Positions 44,761 through 53,705 of a stretch of DNA of 64,000 nt are shown here, in pieces (positions within the stretch are counted from its first letter, which is position 1; each line of letters opens with the position of its first letter). Position numbers and translations under genes: made by a program. Below the pieces are notes generated by a model. The model was not told the origin of the DNA and did not search any database. It was given only the letters and a program-made list of their open reading frames with translations. This DNA comes from JBNKFV01 sp050289485 (GTDB lineage Bacteria; Pseudomonadota; Gammaproteobacteria; Pseudomonadales; Cellvibrionaceae), in contig JBNKFV010000029.1 in NCBI GenBank assembly GCA_050289485.1, positions 186,001 through 250,000 of the forward strand, in the 5' to 3' direction.

Positions 44761-47334
44761 ATGTCTCAATATTTAAATTCTCTCTACTCGAACCTCGTGA
44801 TTCGACGTCCGTGGTGGGTGTTGGCTGCTTTGGCTATTTGTTTGGTGATGCTGGGGTTTGGTCTACCAAAAGTAAAGCTGGATGCATCGGCTGATTCGTT
44901 AACCCTTGAGCACGATCGTAGTCTGGATTATTACCGCGAGATTTATCAACGGTATCAGACCGGTGATTTTTTATTTATCACGTTTAAACCCAAGGCAGAC
45001 CTGTTTTCCGGTGAGTCGCTGCAACAATTGAAATCCCTGCGCGACGACTTGTTGCAAATCGATGGTATTGCCGACGCTAATACGATTTTGGATGTGCCGC
45101 TGCTCTACAGCCCGCCACAAACGTTAAAGCAAATCAAATCAGGTATCCGCACACTGTTGCAAAATGATGTTGACAGAGAACAGGCTAAGCAGGAGTTTTT
45201 GACCAGCCCCATCTACAAAAAGCTACTCTTGAGCCCGGATAGCCAAACCACCGTTATTCAGCTGAATTTTGTGGTTGATAACCACTATATCGATCTGGTG
45301 CGCAAGCGCGATGCATTGCGGTTACAGCGTGATAAAACCGGCTTAAATAAGGCAGAGCAACAGGAACTGGAAGAGGTGTCTGCTGAGTTTCTGGCTTATC
45401 GAACGCAGGCGGCTGCCGAACAGTTCCAGCGCGTCGAAGACGTGCGTAAAACGGTAGCAGCCTATAAAGACAAGGCCGAGATTTTTGTGGGCGGAGCGAC
45501 CATGATCACTGCCGATATGATCTCGTTTATCCGCAGTGACCTGGTAGTGTTCGGCGCAGCGATTCTTGTTTTTATCATCATCATGTTGCTGGTGATCTTC
45601 CGGCAACCACGGTTTGTGTTTGTTCCCTTCACCGTATGTGTTGTCACTGTGGTAATGATGTTGGGGTTGCTAGGTTGGCTGGATTGGCGCTTAACGGTGA
45701 TTTCATCCAACTTTGTTGCCTTGCTGTTGATCGTCACACTAGCGGTAACTATTCACCTGATTGTACGTTACCGGGAGTTTTTTGCCCACGAACCAGACTG
45801 GACACAGGCCCAGCTGGTGCAGGCAACCGTTGAGGCAATGTTCAAGCCGTGTTTGTATACAGTGCTGACGACAGTCGTGGCGTTTGCTTCGTTGGTGGTG
45901 AGTGATATTCGCCCGGTAATCGATTTTGGTTGGATGATGTCGCTGGGGTTGTTACTGGCGTTTGTACTGAGTTTCCTCTTGTTGCCAGCCCTCTTATGTG
46001 TGCTGCCAAAAGGCAAAGTGGTAGTAGATGAAGACCATTCGGCAGCATTTACGCTGCGCTTTTCTCGTATTACCGAGCACTATGGTAAGTGGATTATTGG
46101 TGTATCGGTGGTGGCTGCGGTTCTAAGTGTTTACGGCATTACTCGCCTTGAAGTAGAAAACCGCTTTATCGATTACTTTCATAAGTCTACCGAAATCTAT
46201 CAGGGCATGAAGGTGATCGACCAGCGTCTGGGTGGAACTACCACATTGGATATCATTCTCGATGTTGATCCGGCTATGGCGTCTATTGGCAGTTCGGCAG
46301 CTTTTGGGGGTGAGGGTGACCCGTTTGCTGAAGCTGACCCGTTTGATGAGCCCGACCCGTTTGAAACCCCGGAGCCCTTGACGGAAGAAGACCCTTTCGC
46401 CGAAGCGGACCCCTTTTCGGAAGGTGCCGATAGGGCTAATGAAAATAGCTACTGGTTTACGGTTGCAGGGTTGCAGCAGGTTGAGCAGTTGCACGACTAT
46501 CTCGATACCTTGCCGGAAGTGGGTAAGGTGTTGTCGCTGGCAACGGCCTACAAGGTGGCAAAAGATATTAATGGCGGGCCGTTGAATGATTTTGAGCTGG
46601 CAGTAATGCGTACATCGCTGCCGCCATCGGTCACGGATTTTCTGGTCAAGCCTTACCTCGCAGTTGAAGCCAATCAAACGCGTATCACCATGCGGGTCAT
46701 TGATACTTATCCTGGGTTGAAACGAAGTGAACTGGTGGCAGAAATCAAGCGCCAAGCCATTGAAAAATTTGGCTTTTCTCCGGAGCAGGTGCATCTAACC
46801 GGCAACCTGGTGCTGTACAACAATATGCTGCAAAGTCTGTTTCGGTCTCAGATTGTGACACTGGGAGCGGTATTTTTTGGCATTATGCTTATGTTCATGG
46901 TGCTGTTTCGCTCGTTGTGGTTGGCCATTATTGCGATTATTCCCAATATCTTGGCCGCTGCTGTGGTGTTGGGTGGTATGGGGCTGGCGGGTATTCCGCT
47001 GGATATGATGACCATTACCATTGCCGCCATTGCTGTGGGTATTGGTGTTGACGATACCATTCACTACATTCATCGTTTTCGTCAGGAGTTTGCAGAAGAC
47101 GGTGACTACATTGCCACCATGCATCGGGCTCACGCCTCGATTGGTAAGGCGATGTATTACACCTCGGTCACGATTATAGTGGGCTTTTCGGTATTGGCGC
47201 TGTCGAAGTTTATTCCGTCAATCTACTTCGGTCTGTTGACGGGCGTAGCCATGCTCGCAGCCATTCTTGGAGCGTTGATGTTGTTGCCGAAACTGATCCT
47301 GATGATCCAGCCTTTGGGTAAGTCCAGAGTATAA
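44761..47334 (+). CDS. RND-superfamily exporter (MMPL/HAE3 type)
   Basis: An 857-residue inner-membrane protein with 12 helices arranged as 1+5 and 1+5, each half with one large periplasmic loop. The second half has GIGVDDTIHYIHRFR, the acidic motif of proton-driven RND pumps. Members move lipids, hopanoids or hydrophobic compounds; the cargo here is unknown. The second periplasmic loop has an odd acidic insert (about residues 516-555) with five DPF units. No membrane-fusion or outer membrane partner lies beside it, which fits the HAE3 type. Confidence 0.88.
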   Translation: MSQYLNSLYSNLVIRRPWWVLAALAICLVMLGFGLPKVKLDASADSLTLEHDRSLDYYREIYQRYQTGDFLFITFKPKADLFSGESLQQLKSLRDDLLQIDGIADANTILDVPLLYSPPQTLKQIKSGIRTLLQNDVDREQAKQEFLTSPIYKKLLLSPDSQTTVIQLNFVVDNHYIDLVRKRDALRLQRDKTGLNKAEQQELEEVSAEFLAYRTQAAAEQFQRVEDVRKTVAAYKDKAEIFVGGATMITADMISFIRSDLVVFGAAILVFIIIMLLVIFRQPRFVFVPFTVCVVTVVMMLGLLGWLDWRLTVISSNFVALLLIVTLAVTIHLIVRYREFFAHEPDWTQAQLVQATVEAMFKPCLYTVLTTVVAFASLVVSDIRPVIDFGWMMSLGLLLAFVLSFLLLPALLCVLPKGKVVVDEDHSAAFTLRFSRITEHYGKWIIGVSVVAAVLSVYGITRLEVENRFIDYFHKSTEIYQGMKVIDQRLGGTTTLDIILDVDPAMASIGSSAAFGGEGDPFAEADPFDEPDPFETPEPLTEEDPFAEADPFSEGADRANENSYWFTVAGLQQVEQLHDYLDTLPEVGKVLSLATAYKVAKDINGGPLNDFELAVMRTSLPPSVTDFLVKPYLAVEANQTRITMRVIDTYPGLKRSELVAEIKRQAIEKFGFSPEQVHLTGNLVLYNNMLQSLFRSQIVTLGAVFFGIMLMFMVLFRSLWLAIIAIIPNILAAAVVLGGMGLAGIPLDMMTITIAAIAVGIGVDDTIHYIHRFRQEFAEDGDYIATMHRAHASIGKAMYYTSVTIIVGFSVLALSKFIPSIYFGLLTGVAMLAAILGALMLLPKLILMIQPLGKSRV

Positions 47335-47341
47335 ACGTGCT

Positions 47342-48730
47342 TTATTGGGGTTGTTCGAAGGTAATGCGAAACCGGGCACCGCCCAGCGGTGCCTGCTCTA
47401 CGGCCAGTGCGCCGCGATAACTGCTGATAATATCAATGGCTACTGCCAAGCCAATGCCTTGTCCGGCATAAGCGGTATCGGCTCGGGCACCTCGCTGCAG
47501 TAATTCTTGTTGGCGTTCCGGTGGCAGGCCGGGGCCGTCATCATCTACCGTAATGGTCAGTAGTCCTTTTTTCCAGGTGGCTGACACCAAAATCTGATGG
47601 TCACAGAATTTGCAGGCGTTATCCAGCAGGTTGCCCATCACCTCCATCAAATCTGACGAAGCACCATAGAAGTGACTTTCAGCGGCAATGTCTTGGGAAA
47701 ACTGAATATTTTTATCCTTGTAAACCTTGTCCAGCGCGCCGCAAAGGCGACTGACCAGTTTGGTAACCTCCGTTTGTTCAGCGAAAGTGTTTTGCTGCCC
47801 AGCTACCGCGCGGCGCAGCTGGTGCTGAATAATCTGGTTCATGCGTGTGCATTGTTCGCTGAGTGTATCGCGGGTATCGCCTGCAGGAAGATTTTGCAGT
47901 TCACCCTGTAGTACCGCCAGCGGTGTTTTCAGGCTATGGGCCAGGTCACCGAGTGTTGTGCGGTAGCGTTCACGCTGGCGCTGTTCGTTGAGCAGTACCT
48001 GGTTAAAACTCTGGGTAATCGGTTCAATTTCCTGCGGATATATCCCCTCTAATACTTCTTTCTGGCTGTGTTGAATGGCATGTAGCTCCTGGGTAACTTC
48101 GCGCAGTGGCCGCAAACCCCAGCGCACAATGAGTAGCTGTAGTAGCAGGAGCGTCAATACCAGGGCCCCCAGCGAGTAGCCTAGTTGTTGGCGATAGATT
48201 TGGAGTTCCTTCAGGCTTTGGGTTAGATCCAGTACAACATAGAAGCGCAGTGGCAGATTGGGCGTTTCCCCGCCCGTGTCCCACAGAATATCGTAGTAGA
48301 AAACCGCTACTTCGATGGTTGGTGTGGTGTCGGTAGCTGGCAGGGTCTGATATTCAAGGCCGGTTTGTCCTGGGCGTATGACCGTGTTATCCCGGGGGCG
48401 CCATTGGCGCAGCTGAAACCTGGCCGAGGGTGAGCGCCAAATTTCGCGTCCCCGCCCGATGATAAAACCATAAAGGCCTGAATCCGGCTGGTTGAACCCC
48501 GGCTCTTGTAATGCCTCAGGCAGCCAGATGGTTTCACCGTCCCATTCGGCAGCCGCCATCAGCAGGTAGGCCTGGCTTTGCAGCTGCGCCTGGTGGGCTG
48601 TATGTTGGCTTTCAGAAAAGGATCTGTCGAGTAAGTAACCGCTTGCTAACAGGAACAGTGGTAGTAAAACCAGCGACGCCAGCAGCAGGCGCGCCCAAAG
48701 CGACGAGGGCAGGCGCAACGCTGTTGGCAA
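47342..48730 (-). CDS. Sensor histidine kinase, PhoQ-like
   Basis: A 462-residue inner-membrane kinase. It has a first helix (about 12-33), a periplasmic sensor (about 34-185), a second helix (about 186-206), a HAMP-like linker, the phosphorylated His in GDLAHSLKTPLAVLQ, and the ATPase domain with NLLDNACKFC, DDDGPGLPP and GQGIGLAVAIDII. AHSLKTPLAVL is typical of PhoQ rather than EnvZ kinases. It lies three bases after the regulator gene and ends seven bases from the converging exporter gene. The signal is not readable from the sequence. Confidence 0.92.
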   Translation of the reverse strand: MPTALRLPSSLWARLLLASLVLLPLFLLASGYLLDRSFSESQHTAHQAQLQSQAYLLMAAAEWDGETIWLPEALQEPGFNQPDSGLYGFIIGRGREIWRSPSARFQLRQWRPRDNTVIRPGQTGLEYQTLPATDTTPTIEVAVFYYDILWDTGGETPNLPLRFYVVLDLTQSLKELQIYRQQLGYSLGALVLTLLLLQLLIVRWGLRPLREVTQELHAIQHSQKEVLEGIYPQEIEPITQSFNQVLLNEQRQRERYRTTLGDLAHSLKTPLAVLQGELQNLPAGDTRDTLSEQCTRMNQIIQHQLRRAVAGQQNTFAEQTEVTKLVSRLCGALDKVYKDKNIQFSQDIAAESHFYGASSDLMEVMGNLLDNACKFCDHQILVSATWKKGLLTITVDDDGPGLPPERQQELLQRGARADTAYAGQGIGLAVAIDIISSYRGALAVEQAPLGGARFRITFEQPQ

Positions 48731-48733
48731 GCG

Positions 48734-49417
48734 TCAGTCTCCGCTGGCAGTCAGCGTGAAGCGATAGCCTTGTCCACGCTGAGTGGCGATAGGTTTGAGG
48801 TCACCCTCGGGGTCGAGCTTTTTGCGCAGGCGCCCGATAAACACTTCCAGCACATTGCTGTCTCGGTCAAAGTCTTCCGCGTAAAGGTGTTCTGTTAGTT
48901 CGGTTTTGGAAATAACCCGGCCAGCGTGGTGGGCAAGATATTCCAAGGTATTGTATTCAAAGGTGGTTAGTGTGAGTGGTTGGCCATTCAGGTTGACTTG
49001 TTTGCTGGCGGTGTTGATGGTGATTGGGCCAAATTTCAACTCCGGGCTAGCGTGGCCGGTAGAACGGCGCAGCAAGGCATTGATACGCGCTTTCAGTTCT
49101 TCATTGTGGAAGGGCTTAACCAGGTAGTCGTCAGCTCCGGCTTCAAGGCCGTCAACTTTATCTTGCCAGTGACCGCGAGCGGTAAGCACTAAAATAGGGT
49201 AGGCAAAACCCTCCTCTCGCAGTGTTTTTATGACTTCTATGCCGCTGATTTTTGGCAGGCCAATGTCAATAATAGCTAAATCGCAGGGGTATTCACGACA
49301 CTGAAACAAGCCTTCTTCCCCATCCGGTGCCGTATCTACTGCAAAGCCCTGTTGTTGCAGATACTGTTGCAACTGTTCCCGCAAACGTACTTCATCTTCA
49401 ATCACTAGCAGGCGCAT
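48734..49417 (-). CDS. Response regulator, PhoP-like
   Basis: A 227-residue OmpR-family regulator. The receiver has VIEDEVRLREQLQQYL, the phosphorylated Asp in LAIIDIGLPKISG, and KPFHNEELKARI. The winged helix has VISKTELTEHLY and SNVLEVFIGRLRKKL, and ends RGQGYRFTL. Its ATG overlaps the stop of the upstream PepSY gene in a TGATG, so the three genes are one operon. Confidence 0.94.
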   Translation of the reverse strand: MRLLVIEDEVRLREQLQQYLQQQGFAVDTAPDGEEGLFQCREYPCDLAIIDIGLPKISGIEVIKTLREEGFAYPILVLTARGHWQDKVDGLEAGADDYLVKPFHNEELKARINALLRRSTGHASPELKFGPITINTASKQVNLNGQPLTLTTFEYNTLEYLAHHAGRVISKTELTEHLYAEDFDRDSNVLEVFIGRLRKKLDPEGDLKPIATQRGQGYRFTLTASGD

Positions 49418-49734
49418 CAGTCGTTCTCCTTGCCTTTGGGTAGTGCACCCAGTACTCGGCCATTATCCCCGTCAACGGCAATATGGGTGATTTGGCCCGA
49501 GGGTAGTAATAACTTCACCCGGTAGGTGGTGGTGGTTGCGGTGCGTACTGGCGATACCTTCAGAACTTTGCCGCCGTGCTGACGTTGCGCAATATCTGCT
49601 GCTTGGCCGGGCTTAAGCTTTTGTGCCGTAGCCACCAACGGGCTGGTTAACGGTAACACCAGTACCAGCGACAAAACAGATAGCCGTTTGGGTATTTTGC
49701 AAGCCGCAGCGCGCAAAAGGCGACGAGAAAACAT
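49417..49734 (-). CDS. Exported PepSY-domain protein
   Basis: A 105-residue protein with a signal peptide (hydrophobic core VLSLVLVLPLTSPLVATA, about residues 20-37). One PepSY repeat follows: LKPGQAADIAQRQHGGKVLKV and then YRVKLLLPSGQITHIAVDGDNGRVLG. Such small periplasmic proteins often precede PhoPQ-like pairs and may tune the kinase or inhibit proteases. ATG 49734 lies five bases after GGAG. Confidence 0.85.
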   Translation of the reverse strand: MFSRRLLRAAACKIPKRLSVLSLVLVLPLTSPLVATAQKLKPGQAADIAQRQHGGKVLKVSPVRTATTTTYRVKLLLPSGQITHIAVDGDNGRVLGALPKGKEND

Positions 49735-49802
49735 ACAGACTCCGAGAGGTTGAGAGGCGGGGTGGCCGCCTCCTGCATAGCCGTTATTTGCCATTGATTG
49801 CA

Positions 49803-50360
49803 TCAATACACAGGGCGAACGTCAACCGCTACTTTTATTTTTTTGCCGGGATGACGATCCATGTAGGTGTGATAGATCTGGCCGTTATAACGATATTCGA
49901 CATCGTAGCCGTTAATTCGTTCTTCGTATTCCGAGTGATACGACACATCACAGCGTTCCACATCTTCATACACAGCGCGACTGCTGTGGCGGCGGTTATT
50001 GGCCATGTCGTTAGCAATGCTGGCTCCTAAAATCGCGCCTACTACTGTGCCCACGCGCTTATTGCTTTTGTTGTGGCCCACGGCGTTACCGAGTCCTCCG
50101 CCTATTGCTGCACCCAATATCTGGCCTGTGTGGCTGTCGCGATAGCCGCCAACGGGTTCTTCATGGCGTACGGTCTCTACCCAGCACTGCTTTTCAGGAA
50201 CCCGATGTTCGACTCGCTGATAGCGAGGCTCGACATTGACGACATCAGCAAACGCAAAGCCGCGATTGCTGTCTCTGTAGGTGTCTCGATAATGGTCGTG
50301 TTTTGCCATTGCTGAACTGGCAAAAACCAGGCAGCTGCATGCGATGATAATGGCTTTCAT
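49803..50360 (-). CDS. Glycine-zipper 2TM-domain exported protein
   Basis: A 185-residue exported protein: the signal peptide is MKAIIIACSCLVFASSAMA. A His/Tyr/Arg-rich region is followed by a glycine zipper, GQILGAAIGGGLGNAVG and VGTVVGAILGASIANDMA, as in the 17-kDa surface antigen family of envelope proteins. The C-terminal part is a small beta-rich region with one Cys, and another Cys lies before the zipper (QCWVETV). GAGG lies eight bases before ATG 50360. It is 68 bases upstream of the PepSY gene on the same strand and may share its regulation. Confidence 0.82.
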   Translation of the reverse strand: MKAIIIACSCLVFASSAMAKHDHYRDTYRDSNRGFAFADVVNVEPRYQRVEHRVPEKQCWVETVRHEEPVGGYRDSHTGQILGAAIGGGLGNAVGHNKSNKRVGTVVGAILGASIANDMANNRRHSSRAVYEDVERCDVSYHSEYEERINGYDVEYRYNGQIYHTYMDRHPGKKIKVAVDVRPVY

Positions 50361-50466
50361 GATGATGTCCTCAGTCAAGTGGTACTTGTGTCATCGTTGC
50401 TGACAGCTTAGTGTGATAAAGCTGAATCCAGTCTGAAGCGAAAGGTGCTGTTTTGAATGGTGATTT

Positions 50467-51045
50467 ATGAGCGAAATCCCACTGTTTCCGTTGCGCACGA
50501 TTCTGCTGCCTGAGGTACCGTTATCGCTGCAAGTATTTGAGCAACGTTACGTGAAAATGGTCACTGAATGCCTACGCAGCAATACGGGGTTTGGCATTGT
50601 GTTGATTCGTGAAGGGTATGAGGTTGGGCAAGCGCCACTTATTTTTCCGGTAGGGTTGTATGTGGAACTCATCGACTGGCATCAGCTGCCGAGTGGTTTG
50701 TTGGGCATTAAGGTGGCTGGTTCGCGCAAGTTCACGGTTAAACGTTCCCGAATCCAGGATGACCAATTGATGCTGGCGACGGTGGCGTGGCATGAGCCTG
50801 AGCCGCGCGAAGCGGTACCCGCGCCGTTTGATGGGTTGGAAAGGTTGTTGTCGGAGCTACGTGAGCACCCTGAGATTCAAGCACTCAATCTACCTGAGCC
50901 AGAATTTGCCTGCCAGTTGGGCTGGCAGCTTACTCAATTGTTACCCATCAGCAAGCCAGAACAGGTTGCCCTGCTCGCTGTTGACGACCCTGTCGAGCGG
51001 CTCGAGCGTATAGCCGAGCATCTGGAGCGTCTGGCTTCGGAATAA
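50467..51045 (+). CDS. LON N-terminal domain protein
   Basis: A 192-residue soluble protein made only of the substrate-binding domain of Lon protease: IPLFPLRTILLPEVPLSLQVFEQRYVKM, quoted here as the motif LPLxVFExRY, then GFGIVLIREG and GSRKFTV. It has no ATPase or protease part. Its length is normal for stand-alone family members, whose role is unknown. It is divergent from the glycine-zipper gene. Confidence 0.9.
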   Translation: MSEIPLFPLRTILLPEVPLSLQVFEQRYVKMVTECLRSNTGFGIVLIREGYEVGQAPLIFPVGLYVELIDWHQLPSGLLGIKVAGSRKFTVKRSRIQDDQLMLATVAWHEPEPREAVPAPFDGLERLLSELREHPEIQALNLPEPEFACQLGWQLTQLLPISKPEQVALLAVDDPVERLERIAEHLERLASE

Positions 51046-51113
51046 TCGGTGTGGGTGGCCTGTTACCACTGAGCCCGCTGTTTGCCACACAAGCCAAACG
51101 GGTTTTTACAAGG

Positions 51114-51119
51114 TATAAT
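51114..51119 (+). promoter_or_regulatory. Possible -10 box of proA promoter
   Basis: A perfect TATAAT preceded by AAGG. The -35 region is poor. If used, the transcript would read through palindromic element B before reaching proA. The whole gap 51046-51350 holds only this and the element. Confidence 0.45.
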
Positions 51120-51154
51120 GCTCGCCCTTTTTTATCGCAATAGTTTTTATCACG

Positions 51155-51330
51155 TTATTAACCCGGCAATGAAATAAGTTGTGGGGTTAATGCGGCACAT
51201 GGCGGTGCCGCCGCCGGTCGTTGACCGGCGCGAGCCCTTGCAATACCAGCAACTCCGCGCAGTTGCGCGAGTATTTCTAGGACGATAATCAAATAGTGAT
51301 GGATCACCTATTTGATTGCCAGGTTAATAG
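51155..51330 (-). repeat. 176-base structured palindromic element, copy B
   Basis: Read on the minus strand it starts CTATTAACCTGGCAATC and ends CATTGCCGGGTTAATAA, with the same length as copy A. Hairpins in order: AATCAAATA/TATTTGATT with inner GTGAT/ATCAC, then GCAACT/AGTTGC, then CGCCGGTC/GACCGGCG, then GCGGCAC/GTGCCGC. It ends 20 bases before the proA start codon. Confidence 0.82.
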
Positions 51331-51350
51331 TTACCAGCTACGGGTTTGTT

Positions 51351-52607
51351 ATGGATGTAAAAGAATACATGGCTCAGGTAGGCGTGCAGGCTCGCGCCGC
51401 AAGTCGTGCTATGGCTGCGGCTGACTCCGGTGCAAAAAACCGTGCGCTCGAGGCCATTGCCACTGCTCTGGATACCTCGCGTGACGCGCTCACGACCGCC
51501 AATGCTATTGATATGCAGAATGGTCGCGCCAATGGCCTTGATGCCGCGTTATTGGATCGTCTTGAACTCACCCCGGCGCGTATCGATGGCATGATTGAAG
51601 GCTTGCGCCAGGTGGTGGCGTTACCAGACCCTTGTGGTGAAATTACCGATATGAGCTACCGCCCTTCGGGTATTCAGGTAGGCAAAATGCGCGTGCCTTT
51701 GGGCGTGATTGGCATTATTTATGAATCGCGCCCGAATGTGACGATCGATGCTGCCAGCCTCTGCCTGAAATCCGGTAATGCGGCCGTGCTGCGTGGTGGT
51801 TCTGAGTCAATCAACTCGAATAAGGCGATTGCCCAGTGTATTGCCAAAGGTTTGAGTGACGCTGGCCTGCCAGCGGCAGCCGTGCAAGTGATAGAAACCA
51901 CCGATCGTGCGGCGGTAGGTGAGCTTATCACCATGCCTGAATACGTTGATGTGATTGTTCCTCGTGGCGGTAAGAGCCTGATTGAACGGATCAGCCGTGA
52001 AGCCAGTGTGCCGGTCATTAAGCATCTTGATGGCATTTGCCACGTTTATATCGATGACCAGGCTGATCTCGACAAGGCTTTTGCCATTGCGATAAATGCC
52101 AAGACCCACCGTTATGGTGTTTGTAATGCCATGGAGACCTTGTTAGTAGCAGAGGGAGTAGCTGCTCAGATTCTGCCGCAACTTGCCGAAGCCTATACCG
52201 AAAAAGGCGTAGAGTTGCGTGGTTGTGACAAGTCACGGGCAATCGTGCCCGCTATGCACACAGCCACAGAGGAAGACTGGCAAACAGAATACCTGGCACC
52301 GATACTCGCCGTGCGCATTGTCGCTGATATGGCCGAGGCGATTGCTCATATCACCCGTTACAGCTCACAACATACTGAGTCTATCGTCACCGAAAATTAC
52401 ACCCGTGCCCGCCAATTTCTGACGCAGGTAGACTCCAGCTCGGTCATGATCAATGCCTCAACGCGCTTTGCGGATGGCTTTGAGTATGGGCTTGGCGCAG
52501 AGATTGGTATCTCTACCGACAAGATTCATGCCCGCGGTCCGGTAGGTCTTGAAGGGCTTACCTCGCAGAAATGGATCGTGTTTGGCGATGGACATATTCG
52601 CCAGTAG
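51351..52607 (+). CDS. proA: Gamma-glutamyl phosphate reductase
   Basis: ProA reduces glutamyl phosphate to the semialdehyde in proline synthesis, with NADPH. The 418-residue aldehyde-dehydrogenase-like product has PLGVIGIIYESRPNV, the catalytic Cys in THRYGVCNAMETLL, and FADGFEYGLGAEIGIST. ATG 51351 gives MDVKEYMAQVG, similar to other ProA starts; an upstream frame would begin inside element B. proB is not adjacent. It heads proA-nadD-rsfS-rlmH. Confidence 0.97.
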   Translation: MDVKEYMAQVGVQARAASRAMAAADSGAKNRALEAIATALDTSRDALTTANAIDMQNGRANGLDAALLDRLELTPARIDGMIEGLRQVVALPDPCGEITDMSYRPSGIQVGKMRVPLGVIGIIYESRPNVTIDAASLCLKSGNAAVLRGGSESINSNKAIAQCIAKGLSDAGLPAAAVQVIETTDRAAVGELITMPEYVDVIVPRGGKSLIERISREASVPVIKHLDGICHVYIDDQADLDKAFAIAINAKTHRYGVCNAMETLLVAEGVAAQILPQLAEAYTEKGVELRGCDKSRAIVPAMHTATEEDWQTEYLAPILAVRIVADMAEAIAHITRYSSQHTESIVTENYTRARQFLTQVDSSSVMINASTRFADGFEYGLGAEIGISTDKIHARGPVGLEGLTSQKWIVFGDGHIRQ

Positions 52608-52622
52608 TGGTGCAGGACGGTA

Positions 52623-53261
52623 ATGGCCTCAGTCGCAATTTTTGGTGGTAGCTTCGATCCCATTCACCATGGTCATTTGCGTATGGCACTGGAACTGGGC
52701 GAATCATTGCAGCTGGATGAGGTGCATCTGCTACCTGCGTATCGCTCGCCGCTAAAGAGTGGTGCGCTGGCAACGTCAGAACAGCGCCTTACCATGGCGC
52801 GTATGGCAGTGGCCGACTGCAGCGGCGTACGGGTGGATGATCGCGAAGTTAACGCTGGGCAGTCGGTTTACTCATTCGACAGCCTCGCAGCCATCCGCAA
52901 AGAGCGTGGTGAGCAGACTTCCCTGATTTGGGTAATGGGCACCGACGCGTTGCTGGATTTTGATCGGTGGCACCGGTGGCGTGAGTTTTTGTCTGTGGTG
53001 AATGTGCTGATTGTGGCGCGTCCGGGGTTTCATTTGCCCTCCGGTGGCCCGGTGGCTGACTGGCTAGTGGAATATCAGGTATCTGCTGATGAGCTTACCC
53101 AGCAGTCTCGTGGTGGGGTGGCCTTGGTACAGCAGCGGCTATTGCCTATTTCTGCTACAGAGATACGAGAGGTAGTAGCGGCAGGGCGGTCGGCACAATT
53201 TCTTTTGCCCGACAGTGTTTGGGACTACATTAAACGTAATGGCCTGTACGGCAGTGAATAA
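52623..53261 (+). CDS. nadD: Nicotinate-nucleotide adenylyltransferase
   Basis: NadD adenylates nicotinate mononucleotide in NAD synthesis. The 212-residue nucleotidyltransferase has the ATP motif GGSFDPIHHGHLRMAL and the C-terminal ISATEIREVVAAG. The usual LPAYRSPLK substrate loop is present. It follows proA by 15 bases and is followed by rsfS, a very common order. Confidence 0.96.
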   Translation: MASVAIFGGSFDPIHHGHLRMALELGESLQLDEVHLLPAYRSPLKSGALATSEQRLTMARMAVADCSGVRVDDREVNAGQSVYSFDSLAAIRKERGEQTSLIWVMGTDALLDFDRWHRWREFLSVVNVLIVARPGFHLPSGGPVADWLVEYQVSADELTQQSRGGVALVQQRLLPISATEIREVVAAGRSAQFLLPDSVWDYIKRNGLYGSE

Positions 53262-53320
53262 CACAGGTTGTTCGATAAACAGTTGGGATGCCGTTGGGCA
53301 ACCCGTTATTTGAGGTGTGA

Positions 53321-53674
53321 ATGGCAAGTCTGAGTGAAATCGTCGTCAATGCATTAGAAGATTTGAAGGCCAATAATCTGGTGGTTATGGATGTGCGTGA
53401 GCAGTCCGACGTAATGGATACCATGGTATTGGCCAGCGGTACGTCTAATCGTCATGTGAAATCGCTGGCGCAAAATGTGGTTGAAGATGCGAAAGAGGCC
53501 GGTTTTCAGCCGCTGGGCGTCGAGGGTACCGAGACCGCTGAGTGGGTGCTAGTGGATTTTGGCGAGATAGTGGTTCATGTGATGTTGCCGGCAACCCGCG
53601 ATTTTTACGATCTTGAAAAGTTGTGGTCGGTCACGCCCGGTAACCGTAACCAGCCCAAACCGGTCGACGAATAG
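53321..53674 (+). CDS. rsfS: Ribosomal silencing factor RsfS
   Basis: RsfS binds protein L14 of the large subunit and stops subunit joining when growth slows. The 117-residue product has the family core VMDVREQSDVMDTMVLASGTSNRHVK and WVLVDFGEIVVHVMLPATRDFYDLEKLW; the clearest short marks are LASGTSNRHVKSLA and DFGEIVVHVM. GAGGTG precedes the ATG. It sits between nadD and rlmH as usual. Confidence 0.97.
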   Translation: MASLSEIVVNALEDLKANNLVVMDVREQSDVMDTMVLASGTSNRHVKSLAQNVVEDAKEAGFQPLGVEGTETAEWVLVDFGEIVVHVMLPATRDFYDLEKLWSVTPGNRNQPKPVDE

Positions 53675-53705
53675 TGGATGGTTTGCGGGCGTTGCTGCTG
53701 GCGGT

